Positions 32,816-42,865 of a stretch of DNA of 64,000 bases are shown here, in pieces. Both the position numbers and the translations under genes were made by a program. This DNA is from Acanthochlamys bracteata (Eukaryota > Streptophyta > Magnoliopsida > Pandanales > Velloziaceae). Within the stretch, counting starts at the first letter, position 1. Each line of letters begins with the position of its first letter. Location of the stretch: NCBI GenBank assembly GCA_019914995.1, contig CM034127.1:434001-498000 (forward strand), written 5' to 3'. The notes under the pieces were generated by a model, which searched no databases, was not told the origin of the DNA, and saw only the letters and a program-made list of their open reading frames with translations.

Positions 32816-35800
32816 ATGGCGTCCCTAGCAATCAGACTACAAAACTTCCAAAGCAATGTGTACAACATGGCGAAGGAAGAGGTTGTCATGCTTGTAGGTG
32901 TGCCTAAGCAGATCGCAAAGCTTAAAAGGACCCTTAGAGATATCTGCAACGTCATTGAAGACGCAGAGAAGAGAAGGATAGAAGACAAGTCCATCAACGA
33001 CTGGCTCATCAAGCTCAAGGATGCCCTATACGATGCTGACGACATCCTCGACGAGTGCTTGATCGAAAACGAGAAAAAGAAGCTGGTATCGGTATCGTGT
33101 CTGCTTCCTTATTTCTTCCGCAAGCTTTTTTTTACTCATGACATTGGCATTAGAATTTAAAAAATCAATCTTAGACTCGAGCACATCTCTCACCAAAAAT
33201 CCCAATTCTATCTCAAATATGCATCTCCTACACGTGAACTTAAATCCACAGCGGAAACTAGTAGCAGAAGTTCACATATAATAGATGTAGACATTGTTGG
33301 GACAAAGATTCAAGAAAATACCCGAACAATCTTGGAGTCTTTGACTGAAGCAGATGAAAGAGAAAAAATTATTGTGTATGGGGTTGTAGGTATTGGAGGA
33401 ATAGGAAAAACTACACTTCCTAGGAATGTGTTTAAAAACTACAGAGTCGACTGTGAATTTCAAATAAAAATATGGCTCAGTGTTTCAAAGATATTTGATG
33501 AGGTGGAATTGCTTTGTGATATCTTGACCTCTATGGGTAAAGATCATAAAGGGTCCCGATCTAGACCATCTCTCGAGCCTTTAGTTCATGAGTCTGTAAA
33601 GGATAAGAAATTCTTAATCGTTTTGGACAATGTGTGGGATGCATCTGTGTGGAACGACCTTCTGAAGCGTTTATTGCAAAGTGGAGCGACAGGAAGCAGG
33701 GTTTTGGTCACCACTAGAAGTACTCAAATCGCAAATGAGATGAAGGCCGTCAGATGCTTCCCAGTCGATCCATTATCTCTTGAAGATGGATGGTTATTGC
33801 TATGTAAGGTTGTGGTGCTCGGTGGGGATGAAAGTGAGATTTTTTGGCTCAAAAATATAGGGCTGCAGATTGTGGACAAATGTGCAGGATTACCTTTAGC
33901 TATTCGAACTATTGGAGGTGTGCTATGTGATACTGATAGAAGTAAGCGTGCATGGGAAGAAGTTCTCAGACGCAATGAATGGTCTTCAACCAAACTTCCT
34001 GATGAAGTTCATACTGCATTATACTTAAGTTATGAAGATTTACCTTTGCATCTTAAGCAATGCTTCTTATATTCTTCATTGTTTCCTCCACGTGAGGACC
34101 GGCCTATGCATGTTCTTTGCAATTGTTGGATTGCTGAAGGGTTAGTGAAAGACTCTGGAAATTCAACTTTAGAAGCCGAAGCAAATAATTGTTACTATAA
34201 GCTCGTCAACAGATGTATGCTCCAAACCGATCCCACATATATTGATGGATCCATGTGCAGCATGCATGATCTTTTGAGAGCACTTTGCCATGCTTTATTA
34301 CAAGGAGAAAACTTGTTCATAAAAGATGTGCAAAATAAATTTCAGAATTGTGATCCTCTGATGAAGATTCGTCGCTTGTGTATTGATGACAAAACTGATG
34401 ATAATTTGTCTCAAGAAAGTATCAAGGTGACTGATTTCATTAAAGGCTACAACTCTTTGAGGTCGTTATTCCTTAATAGTTCTAAAGTTGATGAAGATGG
34501 AATTATTCAGATATGCCGAACTAACAAGTACCTTCGAGTTCTGCAATTATAAAATGCTCGCATCCAACAAGTCCCAGCTACAATAAAGAATTTACTGCAT
34601 TTGAGATATCTATGTGTAGCTAATGCCGATATAAGAGTCTTGCCTGACAGCATAGGAGATCTTTTGAATCTGCAATTCCTGTGTCTTGTGAATTGTGAAT
34701 TTCTGCACGACCTACCAAAGAGCATTGGTAGGCTTCATAAGCTAAGAACATTAAATATTGGTGGGACAAAATTAGAAAGAATGCCGGTAGAGGTGCAAGA
34801 TCTCAAAAACCTTCGAGAGCTGTGGGGATTTCCTATCTACCATACAGGAGATCTTCTCCCAGAAGAAAGTGATAAAGTATCTAGGTTGAGCGATTTAGCT
34901 AGCCTCTCTAACCTCCAGGACTTAAAGATATGCCACTTAGATGGGTCAGAATTTTCCCAAGACTGTAAGGAAACAGAAAGCATATTTCAAAGTAACAGGT
35001 CCTTGAAGATGCTACAGCTAGAGTGCAAGCAACCGCTCCAGATTGAAGCTCAAACAGACGGGATAGTGAAGGAGTTTAAGTTTCTTTTGTCACCACCAGA
35101 TTGTTTGGAGCTTTTGACAATCAAAGGTTTCATCGGCAAAAGCTTCTCTAGCTGGATCTCCTACAACTATCTCCCGAATCTCACATCTCTGAATTTGGTT
35201 GATTGTAAGTATTGCAGCCACCTTCCGGCCCTTGGTATTTTTCCTAATTTGAAGTTTCTATGGATAGAAGGTGCATCAGCGGTCAAAGCCATCGGCTCAG
35301 AATTTTTGGGTCTCACAAATGGTCTCGCTCCTTCATCCTCTCCACTCAAAATATTTCCCAAGCTTGAGTTTTTATCATTAATAAACATGGAAAATTTGGT
35401 AGAGTGGCGGTGGGATGATGATGAGGGAAGTGAAGGTACGATCAAAGCATTACCGCTTCTAAACGAAGTTGTGATCGGGAATTGTCTATTGCTGGAGGTT
35501 CTTCCATCAACCTTCTACAAGCATGCTAGAGCACTAACAACCTTGTCAATCTGGGAGTCAGGCTTGCAAGGACTAGAACACCTTCCCTGTCTTAAAGAAT
35601 TGCATCTACTAGATGCGAACAATTTGCAGACCGTGGCCTTTCTCCCTAAGCTGGAAAAGCTGGGTGTATACTCGAACGTGGTGGAGTCTCTACCCCAATG
35701 GCTACTTGGCAAGAGTCAGAACTTCCCGGCACTTGGAACGCTGATGACCAAAGAGGGAACGCGCGCTGTTGTCCGATGCGATCATGATGATTGTGCACTA

Positions 35801-35848
35801 TGGCCAATCTGTCCGCAAGCTAGCTCAACCAAGGTGAGCTCTCCTTAG
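32816..35848 (+). pseudogene. CC-NB-ARC-LRR (RGA-like) gene, copy 3, two premature stops
   Basis: From ATG 32816 to the stop at 35848 the frame is 1011 codons, the same length as the intact copy 4 and nearly identical to it. TAA stops interrupt it at 33158-33160 (end of the coiled coil, ATGAAA in copy 4, ATTTAA here) and at 34550-34552 (first LRRs, TTGAAA in copy 4, TTATAA here). There is no frameshift. The P-loop reads GIGGIGKTTLP, with Pro where the other copies have Ala. Kinase-2, GLPLA and MHD are kept. A TATA-like TATAAG lies near 32717. The 406-codon NB-ARC block between the stops is open but lacks a good start. Confidence 0.9.
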
Positions 35849-36420
35849 TTTGATTTATATACGTCCGTATCAAATTTATTTTCAAACTTAAATAGTGCTC
35901 TTCAATTCAACTGTGGATAACTTGCATCGCTACACCTTCTGAGTCGGATCGACCTGACGTCAGTTTCTCCTCCCTTCTTCAGTTGAAGTTGTCAGTTGTG
36001 CTGTTTTGCTATGTTCTCACATTAAATTAAATGTGGTTCTGTGATTTGTTTTATTTTCAAATTTCATTTGTAATGTTTTGGTTGTTCTTCAGATTGCAGT
36101 CAGAGAGCGCTCCAGAAATTTCCTGTGTAATAAGAGTAATCATCAATACTCACTTATCTTGTTCTGTATTCGCATATCCAAACATTTTGAAGTTTTTCCA
36201 TTGCTGGTTCAAGAAAGAAGTATTTGTAAAATGATGAATAATTTACTCAGTAGTGCCTCGAGAACAAGTTAGAACCACTTCTTTTCTATGTGCAACTAAT
36301 TAAGAATATCATACGCAAATGCCCGCGTTGTCAACTAGATAGAAATCAGATGCATTTTCAAGATCGACGCGGTTCTTTCCTGCATAAGCACGGCAAAGAT
36401 TGACAGTCACCAACCCGACA
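35849..36420 (+). other. 3' flank of CNL copy 3, possible extra exon
   Basis: This is homologous to 40157-40700. The Lys codon near the C-terminus is followed by GTGAGC, a good splice donor. TTCTTCAG at 36085-36092 is a good acceptor, and an in-frame open stretch from 36093 ends at 36272. See the matching findings entry. Confidence 0.4.
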
Positions 36421-37013
36421 TTTGTATTCACTAACGTTTAAGAAGGTGATAATAATAATAATAAGTTATATAGTTGCTTTTCTCCTCTTAATTCAGTAAA
36501 CCAGATCTAACTTCCTCGCCAGTGATGCAATTCCCTCTACTCAATTGCTTCTCTGTTATAATTATGAGCTACTCATGGTGTTATGCTTGCTAATAGGAGC
36601 AAGATGATTAAAATTTGGACAATGAGACATTAAAATTAATAGAAAAGTCAAAAAGCATCATTCTACAGACAAGCTTTTTCAAAATAAAAAATTATTTTTT
36701 ATTAAAAAAATAAATTTTATTTATTTTTTAAATTTTAAATAAATTTAATATAATATTATACAAAATTTATTAAAAAAATATAAATTCTTTTTTAAGAAAA
36801 AAATTGAAATAAAAGCTATCGCAAACATCTCGTTATATTGACTTGCTATATAGTATTTTACCAACTGGCAGGCTGGCAGCTCGATATAACTTCGAAAAGA
36901 TAAAAGAAATTTATTTTTGGGACAAGTTGCTACTTTTCCTAAATAAAGTCTAATAGAAGTGAAATTAGTGGAGGTTCACATGAAGACTTCCATCTCAAAT
37001 CTACCCTCAGATC
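36421..37013. other. AT-rich spacer upstream of CNL copy 4
   Basis: No gene is seen. About 36665-36830 is another AT-rich MITE-like unit without secure ends. Confidence 0.4.
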
Positions 37014-37024
37014 ATTATATATAT
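37014..37024 (+). promoter_or_regulatory. Putative TATA box of CNL copy 4
   Basis: A TATATATATG stretch lies about 100 bp upstream of the ATG, followed by the leader shared with copy 3 (GAGACTC...ATATACTAA...CTACCACCAGC). It is a candidate from position and composition only. Confidence 0.45.
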
Positions 37025-37123
37025 GTAAGATAATGAGACTCCATATACTAAATCTACCACCAGCATTTGCTTTCCATTCTAGCTCTGCTCTAGTGTTTCC
37101 AGCTCTAACTTAATTGCTCACTG

Positions 37124-40100
37124 ATGGCGTTCCTAGCAATCAGGCTCGCACAAAACTTCCAAAACGATGTGTACAACATGGCGAAGGAAGAGGTTGTCCT
37201 TCTTGTAGGTGTGCCTCAGCAGATCAAGAAGCTTAAAGAGACCCTTCGTGATATCTGCAACGTCATTGAAGACGCAGAGAAGAGAAGGATAGAAGACAAG
37301 TCCATCGACGACTGGCTCATCAAGCTCAAGAATGCCCTATACGATGCTGACGACATCCTGGACGAGTGCTGGATCGAAAACGAGAAAAAGAAGCTGGTAT
37401 CGGTATCGTGTCTGCTTCCTTATTTCTTCCGCAAGCTCTTTTTTACTCATGACATTGGAATTAGAATGAAAAAAATCAATCTTAGACTCGAGCGCATCGC
37501 TCAGCAAAAATTCCAATTCTCTCTCAAGGATGCATCTCCTACACGTGAACTTAAATCCACAGCGGAAACTAGTCGCAGAAGTTCACATATAATAGATGTA
37601 GACATTGTTGGGACAAAGATTCAAGAAAATACCCGAACAATCTTGGAGTCTTTGACTGAAGCAGATGAAAGAGAAAAAGTTCTTGTGTATGGGGTTGTAG
37701 GTATGGGAGGAATAGGAAAGACTACACTAGCTAGGAATGTGTTTAAAAAATACAGAGTCGACTGTGAATTTCAAATAAAAATATGGCTCAGTGTTTCAAA
37801 GATATTTGATGAGGTGGAATTGCTTTGTGATATCTTGACCTCAATGGGTAAAGATCATAAAGGTTCCCGATCTAGACCATCTCTCGAGCCTTTAGTTCAT
37901 GAGTCTGTAAAGGATAAGAAATTCTTAATCGTTTTGGACAATGTGTGGGATGCATCTGTGTGGAACGACCTTCTGAAGCGTTTATTGCAAAGTGGAGCGA
38001 CAGGAAGTAGGGTTTTGGTCACCACTAGAAGTACTCAAATCGCAAATGAGATGAAGGCCGTCAGATGCTTCCCAGTCGATCCATTATCTCTTGAAGATGG
38101 ATGGCTATTGTTATGTAAGGTTGTGGTGCTCGGTGGGGATGAAAGTGAGATTTTTTGGCTAAAAAATATAGGGCTGCAGATTGTGGACAAATGTGCAGGA
38201 TTACCTTTAGCTATTCGAACTATTGGAGGTGTGCTATGTGATACTGATAGAAGTAAGCGTGCATGGGAAGAAGTTCTCAGACGCAATGAATGGTCGTCAA
38301 CCAAACTTCCTGATGAAGTTCATACTGCATTATACTTAAGTTATGAAGATTTACCTTTGCATCTTAAGCAATGCTTCTTATATTCTTCATTGTTTCCTCC
38401 ACGTGAGGACCGGCCTATGCATGTTCTTTGCAATTGTTGGATTGCTGAAGGGTTAGTGAAAGACTCTGGAAATTCAACTTTAGAAGCCGAAGCAAATAAT
38501 TGTTACTATAAGCTCGTCAACAGATGTATGCTCCAAACCGATCCCACATATATTGATGGATCCATGTGCAGCATGCATGATCTTTTGAGAGCACTTTGCC
38601 ATGCTTTATTACAAGGAGAAAACTTGTTCATAAAAGATGTGCAAAATAAATTTCAGAATTGTGATCCTCTGATGAAGATTCGTCGCTTGTGTATTGATGA
38701 CAAAACTGATGATAATTTGTCTCAAGAAAGTATCAAGGTGACTGATTTCATTAAAGGTTGCAACTCTTTGAGGTCGTTATTCCTTAATAGTTCTAAAGTT
38801 GATGAAGATGGAATTATTCAGATATGCCGAACTAACAAGTACCTTCGAGTTCTGCAATTGAAAAATGCTCGCATCCAACAAGTCCCAGCTACAATAAAGA
38901 ATTTACTGCATTTGAGATATCTTTGTGTAGCTAATGCCGATATAAGAGTCTTGCCTGACAGCATAGGAGATCTTTTGAATCTGCAATTCCTGTGTCTTGT
39001 GAATTGTGAATTTCTGCACGACCTACCAAAGAGCATTGGTAGGCTTCATAAGCTAAGAACATTAAATATTGGTGGGACAAAATTAGAAAGAATGCCGGTA
39101 GAGGTGCAGGATCTCAAAAACCTTCGAGAGCTGTGGGGATTTCCTATCTACCATACAGGAGATCTTCTCCCAAAAGAAAGTGATAAAGTATCTAGGTTGA
39201 GCGATTTAGCTAGCCTCTCTAACCTCCAGGACTTAAAGATATGCCACTTAGATGGGTCAGAATTTTCCCAAGACTGTAAGGAAACAGAAAGCATATTTCA
39301 AAGTAACAGGTCCTTGAAGATGCTACAGCTAGAGTGCAAGCAACCGCTCCAGATTGAAGCTCAAACAGACGGGATAGAGAAGGAGTTTAAGTTTCTTTTG
39401 TCACCACCAGATTGTTTGGAGCTTTTGACAATCAAAGGTTTCTTCGGCAAAAGCTTTTCTAGCTGGATCTCCTACAACTATCTCCCGAATCTCACGTCTC
39501 TGAAATTGGTTGATTGTAAGTATTGCAGCCACCTTCCGGCCCTTGGTATTTTTCCTAGTTTGAAGTTTCTAAGGATAGAAGGTGCATCAGCGGTCAAAGC
39601 CATCGGCTCGGAGTTTTTGGGTCTCCCAAATGGTGTCGCTCCTTCATCCTCTCCACTCAAAATATTTCCCAAGCTAGAGTGCTTAGAATTCCAAAACATG
39701 GAAAATTTGGTCGACTGGCGGTGGGATGATGAGGAGGGAAGTGAAGGTAGGATCAAAGCGTTACCACTTCTAAAGGAAGTTGTGATCGGGAATTGCCCAT
39801 TGCTGGAGGTTCTTCCATCAACCTTCTACAAGCATGCTAGAGCACTAACATTAATGAGAATCTGGGAGTCAGGCTTGCACGGACTAGAACACCTTCCCTC
39901 TCTTAAGAAATTGTGTCTACTAGATGTCAGCAATTTGCAGACCGTTGCCTGTCTCCCCAAGCTGGAAGAGCTAAGATACTCGATCTCTGTGGAGGGTCTT
40001 CCTGAATGGCTACTTGGCAGGAGTCAGAACTTCCCGGCACTTGGAACGCTGATGACCAAAGAGGGAACGCGCGCTGTTGTCCGATGCGATCATGATGATT

Positions 40101-40156
40101 GTGCACTATGGCCAATCTGTCCGCAAACTAGCTCAACCAAGGTGAGCTCTCCTTAG
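37124..40156 (+). CDS. CC-NB-ARC-LRR disease-resistance protein (RGA-like), intact
   Basis: This is a single-exon 1010-residue protein and the only unbroken member of the cluster. Residues 1-120 are an Rx-type coiled coil with DADDILDEC (74-82). NB-ARC follows: P-loop GMGGIGKTT (193-201), RNBS-A IKIWLSVSK, kinase-2 LIVLDNVWD (268-276, Asn where many have Asp), RNBS-B GSRVLVTTR (294-302), GLPLA (359-363), CFLYSSLFPP and MHD (484-486). From about 520 there are LRRs, including HLRYLCVANADIRVLPDSI and RLHKLRTLNIGGTKLERMP. There is no signal peptide or membrane segment. The family acts in the cytosol as an ATP/ADP-switched immune receptor for pathogen effectors, but the ligand here is unknown. The start is set by the first ATG, shared with the other copies. 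The C-terminus may instead continue through an intron (donor at 40142). Confidence 0.93.
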   Translation: MAFLAIRLAQNFQNDVYNMAKEEVVLLVGVPQQIKKLKETLRDICNVIEDAEKRRIEDKSIDDWLIKLKNALYDADDILDECWIENEKKKLVSVSCLLPYFFRKLFFTHDIGIRMKKINLRLERIAQQKFQFSLKDASPTRELKSTAETSRRSSHIIDVDIVGTKIQENTRTILESLTEADEREKVLVYGVVGMGGIGKTTLARNVFKKYRVDCEFQIKIWLSVSKIFDEVELLCDILTSMGKDHKGSRSRPSLEPLVHESVKDKKFLIVLDNVWDASVWNDLLKRLLQSGATGSRVLVTTRSTQIANEMKAVRCFPVDPLSLEDGWLLLCKVVVLGGDESEIFWLKNIGLQIVDKCAGLPLAIRTIGGVLCDTDRSKRAWEEVLRRNEWSSTKLPDEVHTALYLSYEDLPLHLKQCFLYSSLFPPREDRPMHVLCNCWIAEGLVKDSGNSTLEAEANNCYYKLVNRCMLQTDPTYIDGSMCSMHDLLRALCHALLQGENLFIKDVQNKFQNCDPLMKIRRLCIDDKTDDNLSQESIKVTDFIKGCNSLRSLFLNSSKVDEDGIIQICRTNKYLRVLQLKNARIQQVPATIKNLLHLRYLCVANADIRVLPDSIGDLLNLQFLCLVNCEFLHDLPKSIGRLHKLRTLNIGGTKLERMPVEVQDLKNLRELWGFPIYHTGDLLPKESDKVSRLSDLASLSNLQDLKICHLDGSEFSQDCKETESIFQSNRSLKMLQLECKQPLQIEAQTDGIEKEFKFLLSPPDCLELLTIKGFFGKSFSSWISYNYLPNLTSLKLVDCKYCSHLPALGIFPSLKFLRIEGASAVKAIGSEFLGLPNGVAPSSSPLKIFPKLECLEFQNMENLVDWRWDDEEGSEGRIKALPLLKEVVIGNCPLLEVLPSTFYKHARALTLMRIWESGLHGLEHLPSLKKLCLLDVSNLQTVACLPKLEELRYSISVEGLPEWLLGRSQNFPALGTLMTKEGTRAVVRCDHDDCALWPICPQTSSTKVSSP

Positions 40157-40785
40157 TTTGATTTATATACGTCCGTATCAAATTTATTTTCGAACTTAAG
40201 TAGTGCTCTTCAATTCAATTGTGGATAAATTGCGTCGCTACACCTTCAGAGTCGGTTTCTCCTCTCTTCTTCAGTTCAATTGTTGAAGTTGTCAGTTGTG
40301 CTGTATTACTATGTTCTCACATGAAATTAAATGTGGTTCTGTGATTTTGTTTTCTTTTTTTTTTTTTCAAATTTCATTTGTAATGTTTGGGTTGTTCTTC
40401 AGATTGCAGTCAGAGATTGCAATCATCAATACTCACTTGTCTTGTTCTGTATTCGCATATCCAAATATTTTAATGTTTTCCATTGCTGCTTCAAGAAAGA
40501 AATCTTTGTAAAAAATGATGAATAATTTACTCATTAGTGCCTGGAGAACAAGTTAGAACCACCTCTTTTCTATGTGAAACTAACTAAGAATATCATACGC
40601 AAATGCCCGCATTATCAACTAGATAGAAATCAGATGCATTTCAAGATCGACGCGGTTCTTTCCTGCATAAAGACTGCAAAAATCGACAGCCACCGACCCG
40701 ACATTTGCCAAAAGGTGCATATGTATTCACGTCCTAGAATATTAACATGGCCTTCAATGTAACATAGCATCAAAGATTTTGCAAA
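40157..40785 (+). other. 3' flank of CNL copy 4
   Basis: Non-coding sequence homologous to the flanks of copies 2 and 3. It includes a T-run at 40352-40368, a TTCTTCAG acceptor-like site at 40395-40402 and an in-frame open stretch to 40525. It is interrupted at 40785 by insertion of the 9.8-kb gag element. Confidence 0.6.
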
Positions 40786-42835
40786 TGTTGAATCTCTTGT
40801 AAGATTAACTCAAAAGGGAATGGATAAATTGAGTTAATAAATAAAAATTTTCGTGGAGTTTAATGATCTTACTGACAGCCGGCTGAGTTAGTTATATAAC
40901 CTGCAGACAGAAAGTGTTAGAATGTTTGCTGACTTAGATAAAAAAGATAGTACTCAGAGTATTTAACGTGGTTCGGCAAAACTTCTTTGCCTACATCTAC
41001 GGACGTTCTATCACCAGAGCCAAAGCTTCACTAAACTTTTAATAAACTACATATACACCAAAAGCAAAGTGTTTCACCAAACACACTTAGTTTTATCGAG
41101 TTTTTCACCAAGACAACCCCTAATAGCCTACTGGACACCACTGTCTCTCTGGCTAATATGCTAGCTCTATTACAAGATTTAAAATTTTTTACCAAGCTCC
41201 ACCCTAGCTTCTTTACCAAGTGCACCAAGCACTTCTGTCACAAGTTTACAAAAAAAAAAAAAACTAAAAGATTATGGTTAGGCACAGGATCAATGTCAAA
41301 GTAAATAAATGAACTTAAGATTTTCTGTTGAGATGATTAAACTTGTTGCTGCTGAAGATAATGCTCTGTAAGTGATTGGCAGTAAGAGGAGTTTTTTTAC
41401 TTGAGAAATTGAGTCAATGTAGTGCAAATTTGTTTTTGGATATTTTGCTCGTTATCTTCTTTGTCTTACTCTGTTCTTCATCTTCTCTTTTTATAGAATT
41501 TTCTGTTCTTACAGATAGGTGGTTCTTCCCGTTAGAAAAATATTGTCGTTGGTGTGCAGTGGCAGATTTTTAAGGTAGAGATGAAGATTGTGTTCAGCGA
41601 TCAATCAACTGCCTCAAGATTTTTTTTGGCTAAATTGGTGCAACTCTTTCATCAGCATTAAATGCACCGAAGAAAGCAATTCAAAAACTCCTGCATGCAA
41701 TTTTGAGTTGTTTCAGCTGAGTTGTATTTGTCAAATTTCTCTAGCTGAGTTGGCTTCTCTTGATTTGCTGTTCTTCGCTAGATTGATTGCTTCAAGTGAG
41801 GTGGACTCCAATAACGTGACTCTACAGTCTCTGCTTCGTTGCTTCCTACTGTGTTCAATGGGTTTTCATTGCTATCTATCAATCTCTATAGTTGAACTTG
41901 TTCTTCAATAATATGGTGACTCGATATAGCTCAGTTCTGTGATAGTAACAAGATAGTAGATTTGTTGAATGATATCTCCTTGTAATTAAATTCGTGATTT
42001 TTTCTGGAGAAAAATCGAAATCTGCATGTTGAAGCATTTCTGCATTATCAGCAAGACATGATTCTGATGATACTTTGCACTATATTTTTTGTCTTCTCTT
42101 GTCGTGATTTTTCATAATTCTTGATATGAACTTGTAGTTGATATGTTCCTCAATAAGTCTTCAAGATTTTGCTTCAAATGGATGACGAATTCTTGATATA
42201 ATTACATCTGAAAAATTGTTTCATCAAAGTCTGATTCTGCTCTCTGTTTACTGAATTTTCATCTATCATTACACGATTTTTCAAGTTTATATTGATCATC
42301 ATTTGATGTGTTATTCGGTCAATCTTATAGTGTGCATATTGGACTATCTCTGATGAAAAGTTAAAGTTCAAATGGAATCGGCATCATGCTTGAAATTACT
42401 TCTGAAGAGTGAATGATTATCACGATTTTCGGATTCTTCTTCATCCGTGACGGCGACAAAGTAGCGGCTTATCGAGTCCTCTGTTTTCTGTTCATCTCTG
42501 TTGGCGATACTTTCTTTTCTGCTTTTATCTGTTCGAGATGCTCTGTTTGCGATTCTCTGTTTTATCTATATAGCAGCAATTAGATAGCTGGCTGCTTGGT
42601 GGCTAAGAGATCCTCTATTGTATATGTTATAAAGAAAATCTTATACAATCAGTAGCTGAGCATTTGACTTGTTGTTTGCTGAATGTAGGATAAACCTGTT
42701 TAATAAAAATCTGCGGAACTTGATTCCAATCATTAGTTCCCTCTAATTCATAAACTATAATTCTTAATTATTGTGGTTGAAAGGAGTCTGTCGGTCTCAG
42801 TCCTGATTATCAAAATCAATCTTGGAGTTCCAACA
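40786..42835 (-). repeat. 3' LTR of the gag-only element (2050 bp)
   Basis: On the plus strand it starts TGTTGAATCTC and ends GTTCCAACA. It is a direct repeat of 48545-50580, with scattered substitutions and a 12-bp indel near 40880. It contains GTGGTTCGGC and a paired ACGGACG motif. The open frame 41588-41911 recurs in the other LTR and is treated as chance. Confidence 0.9.
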
Positions 42836-42865
42836 ATCTCCCCCTTTTTGATGATGACAAAATAG
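42836..42865 (-). other. Polypurine tract of the gag-only element
   Basis: On the minus strand the bases ending at the LTR read CATCAAAAAGGGGGAGAT, the form seen at the 3' LTR of many plant copia elements. Confidence 0.85.

Noticed and set aside
41588-41911. 107-codon frame conserved in both LTRs of the gag-only element (also 49363-49686)
   Set aside because: The two LTRs are copies of one sequence, so shared frames do not show selection. The frame is antisense to the element and has no recognisable domain.
42174-42371. 65-codon minus frame repeated at 49949-50146
   Set aside because: Same reason: LTR duplication alone explains the conservation.
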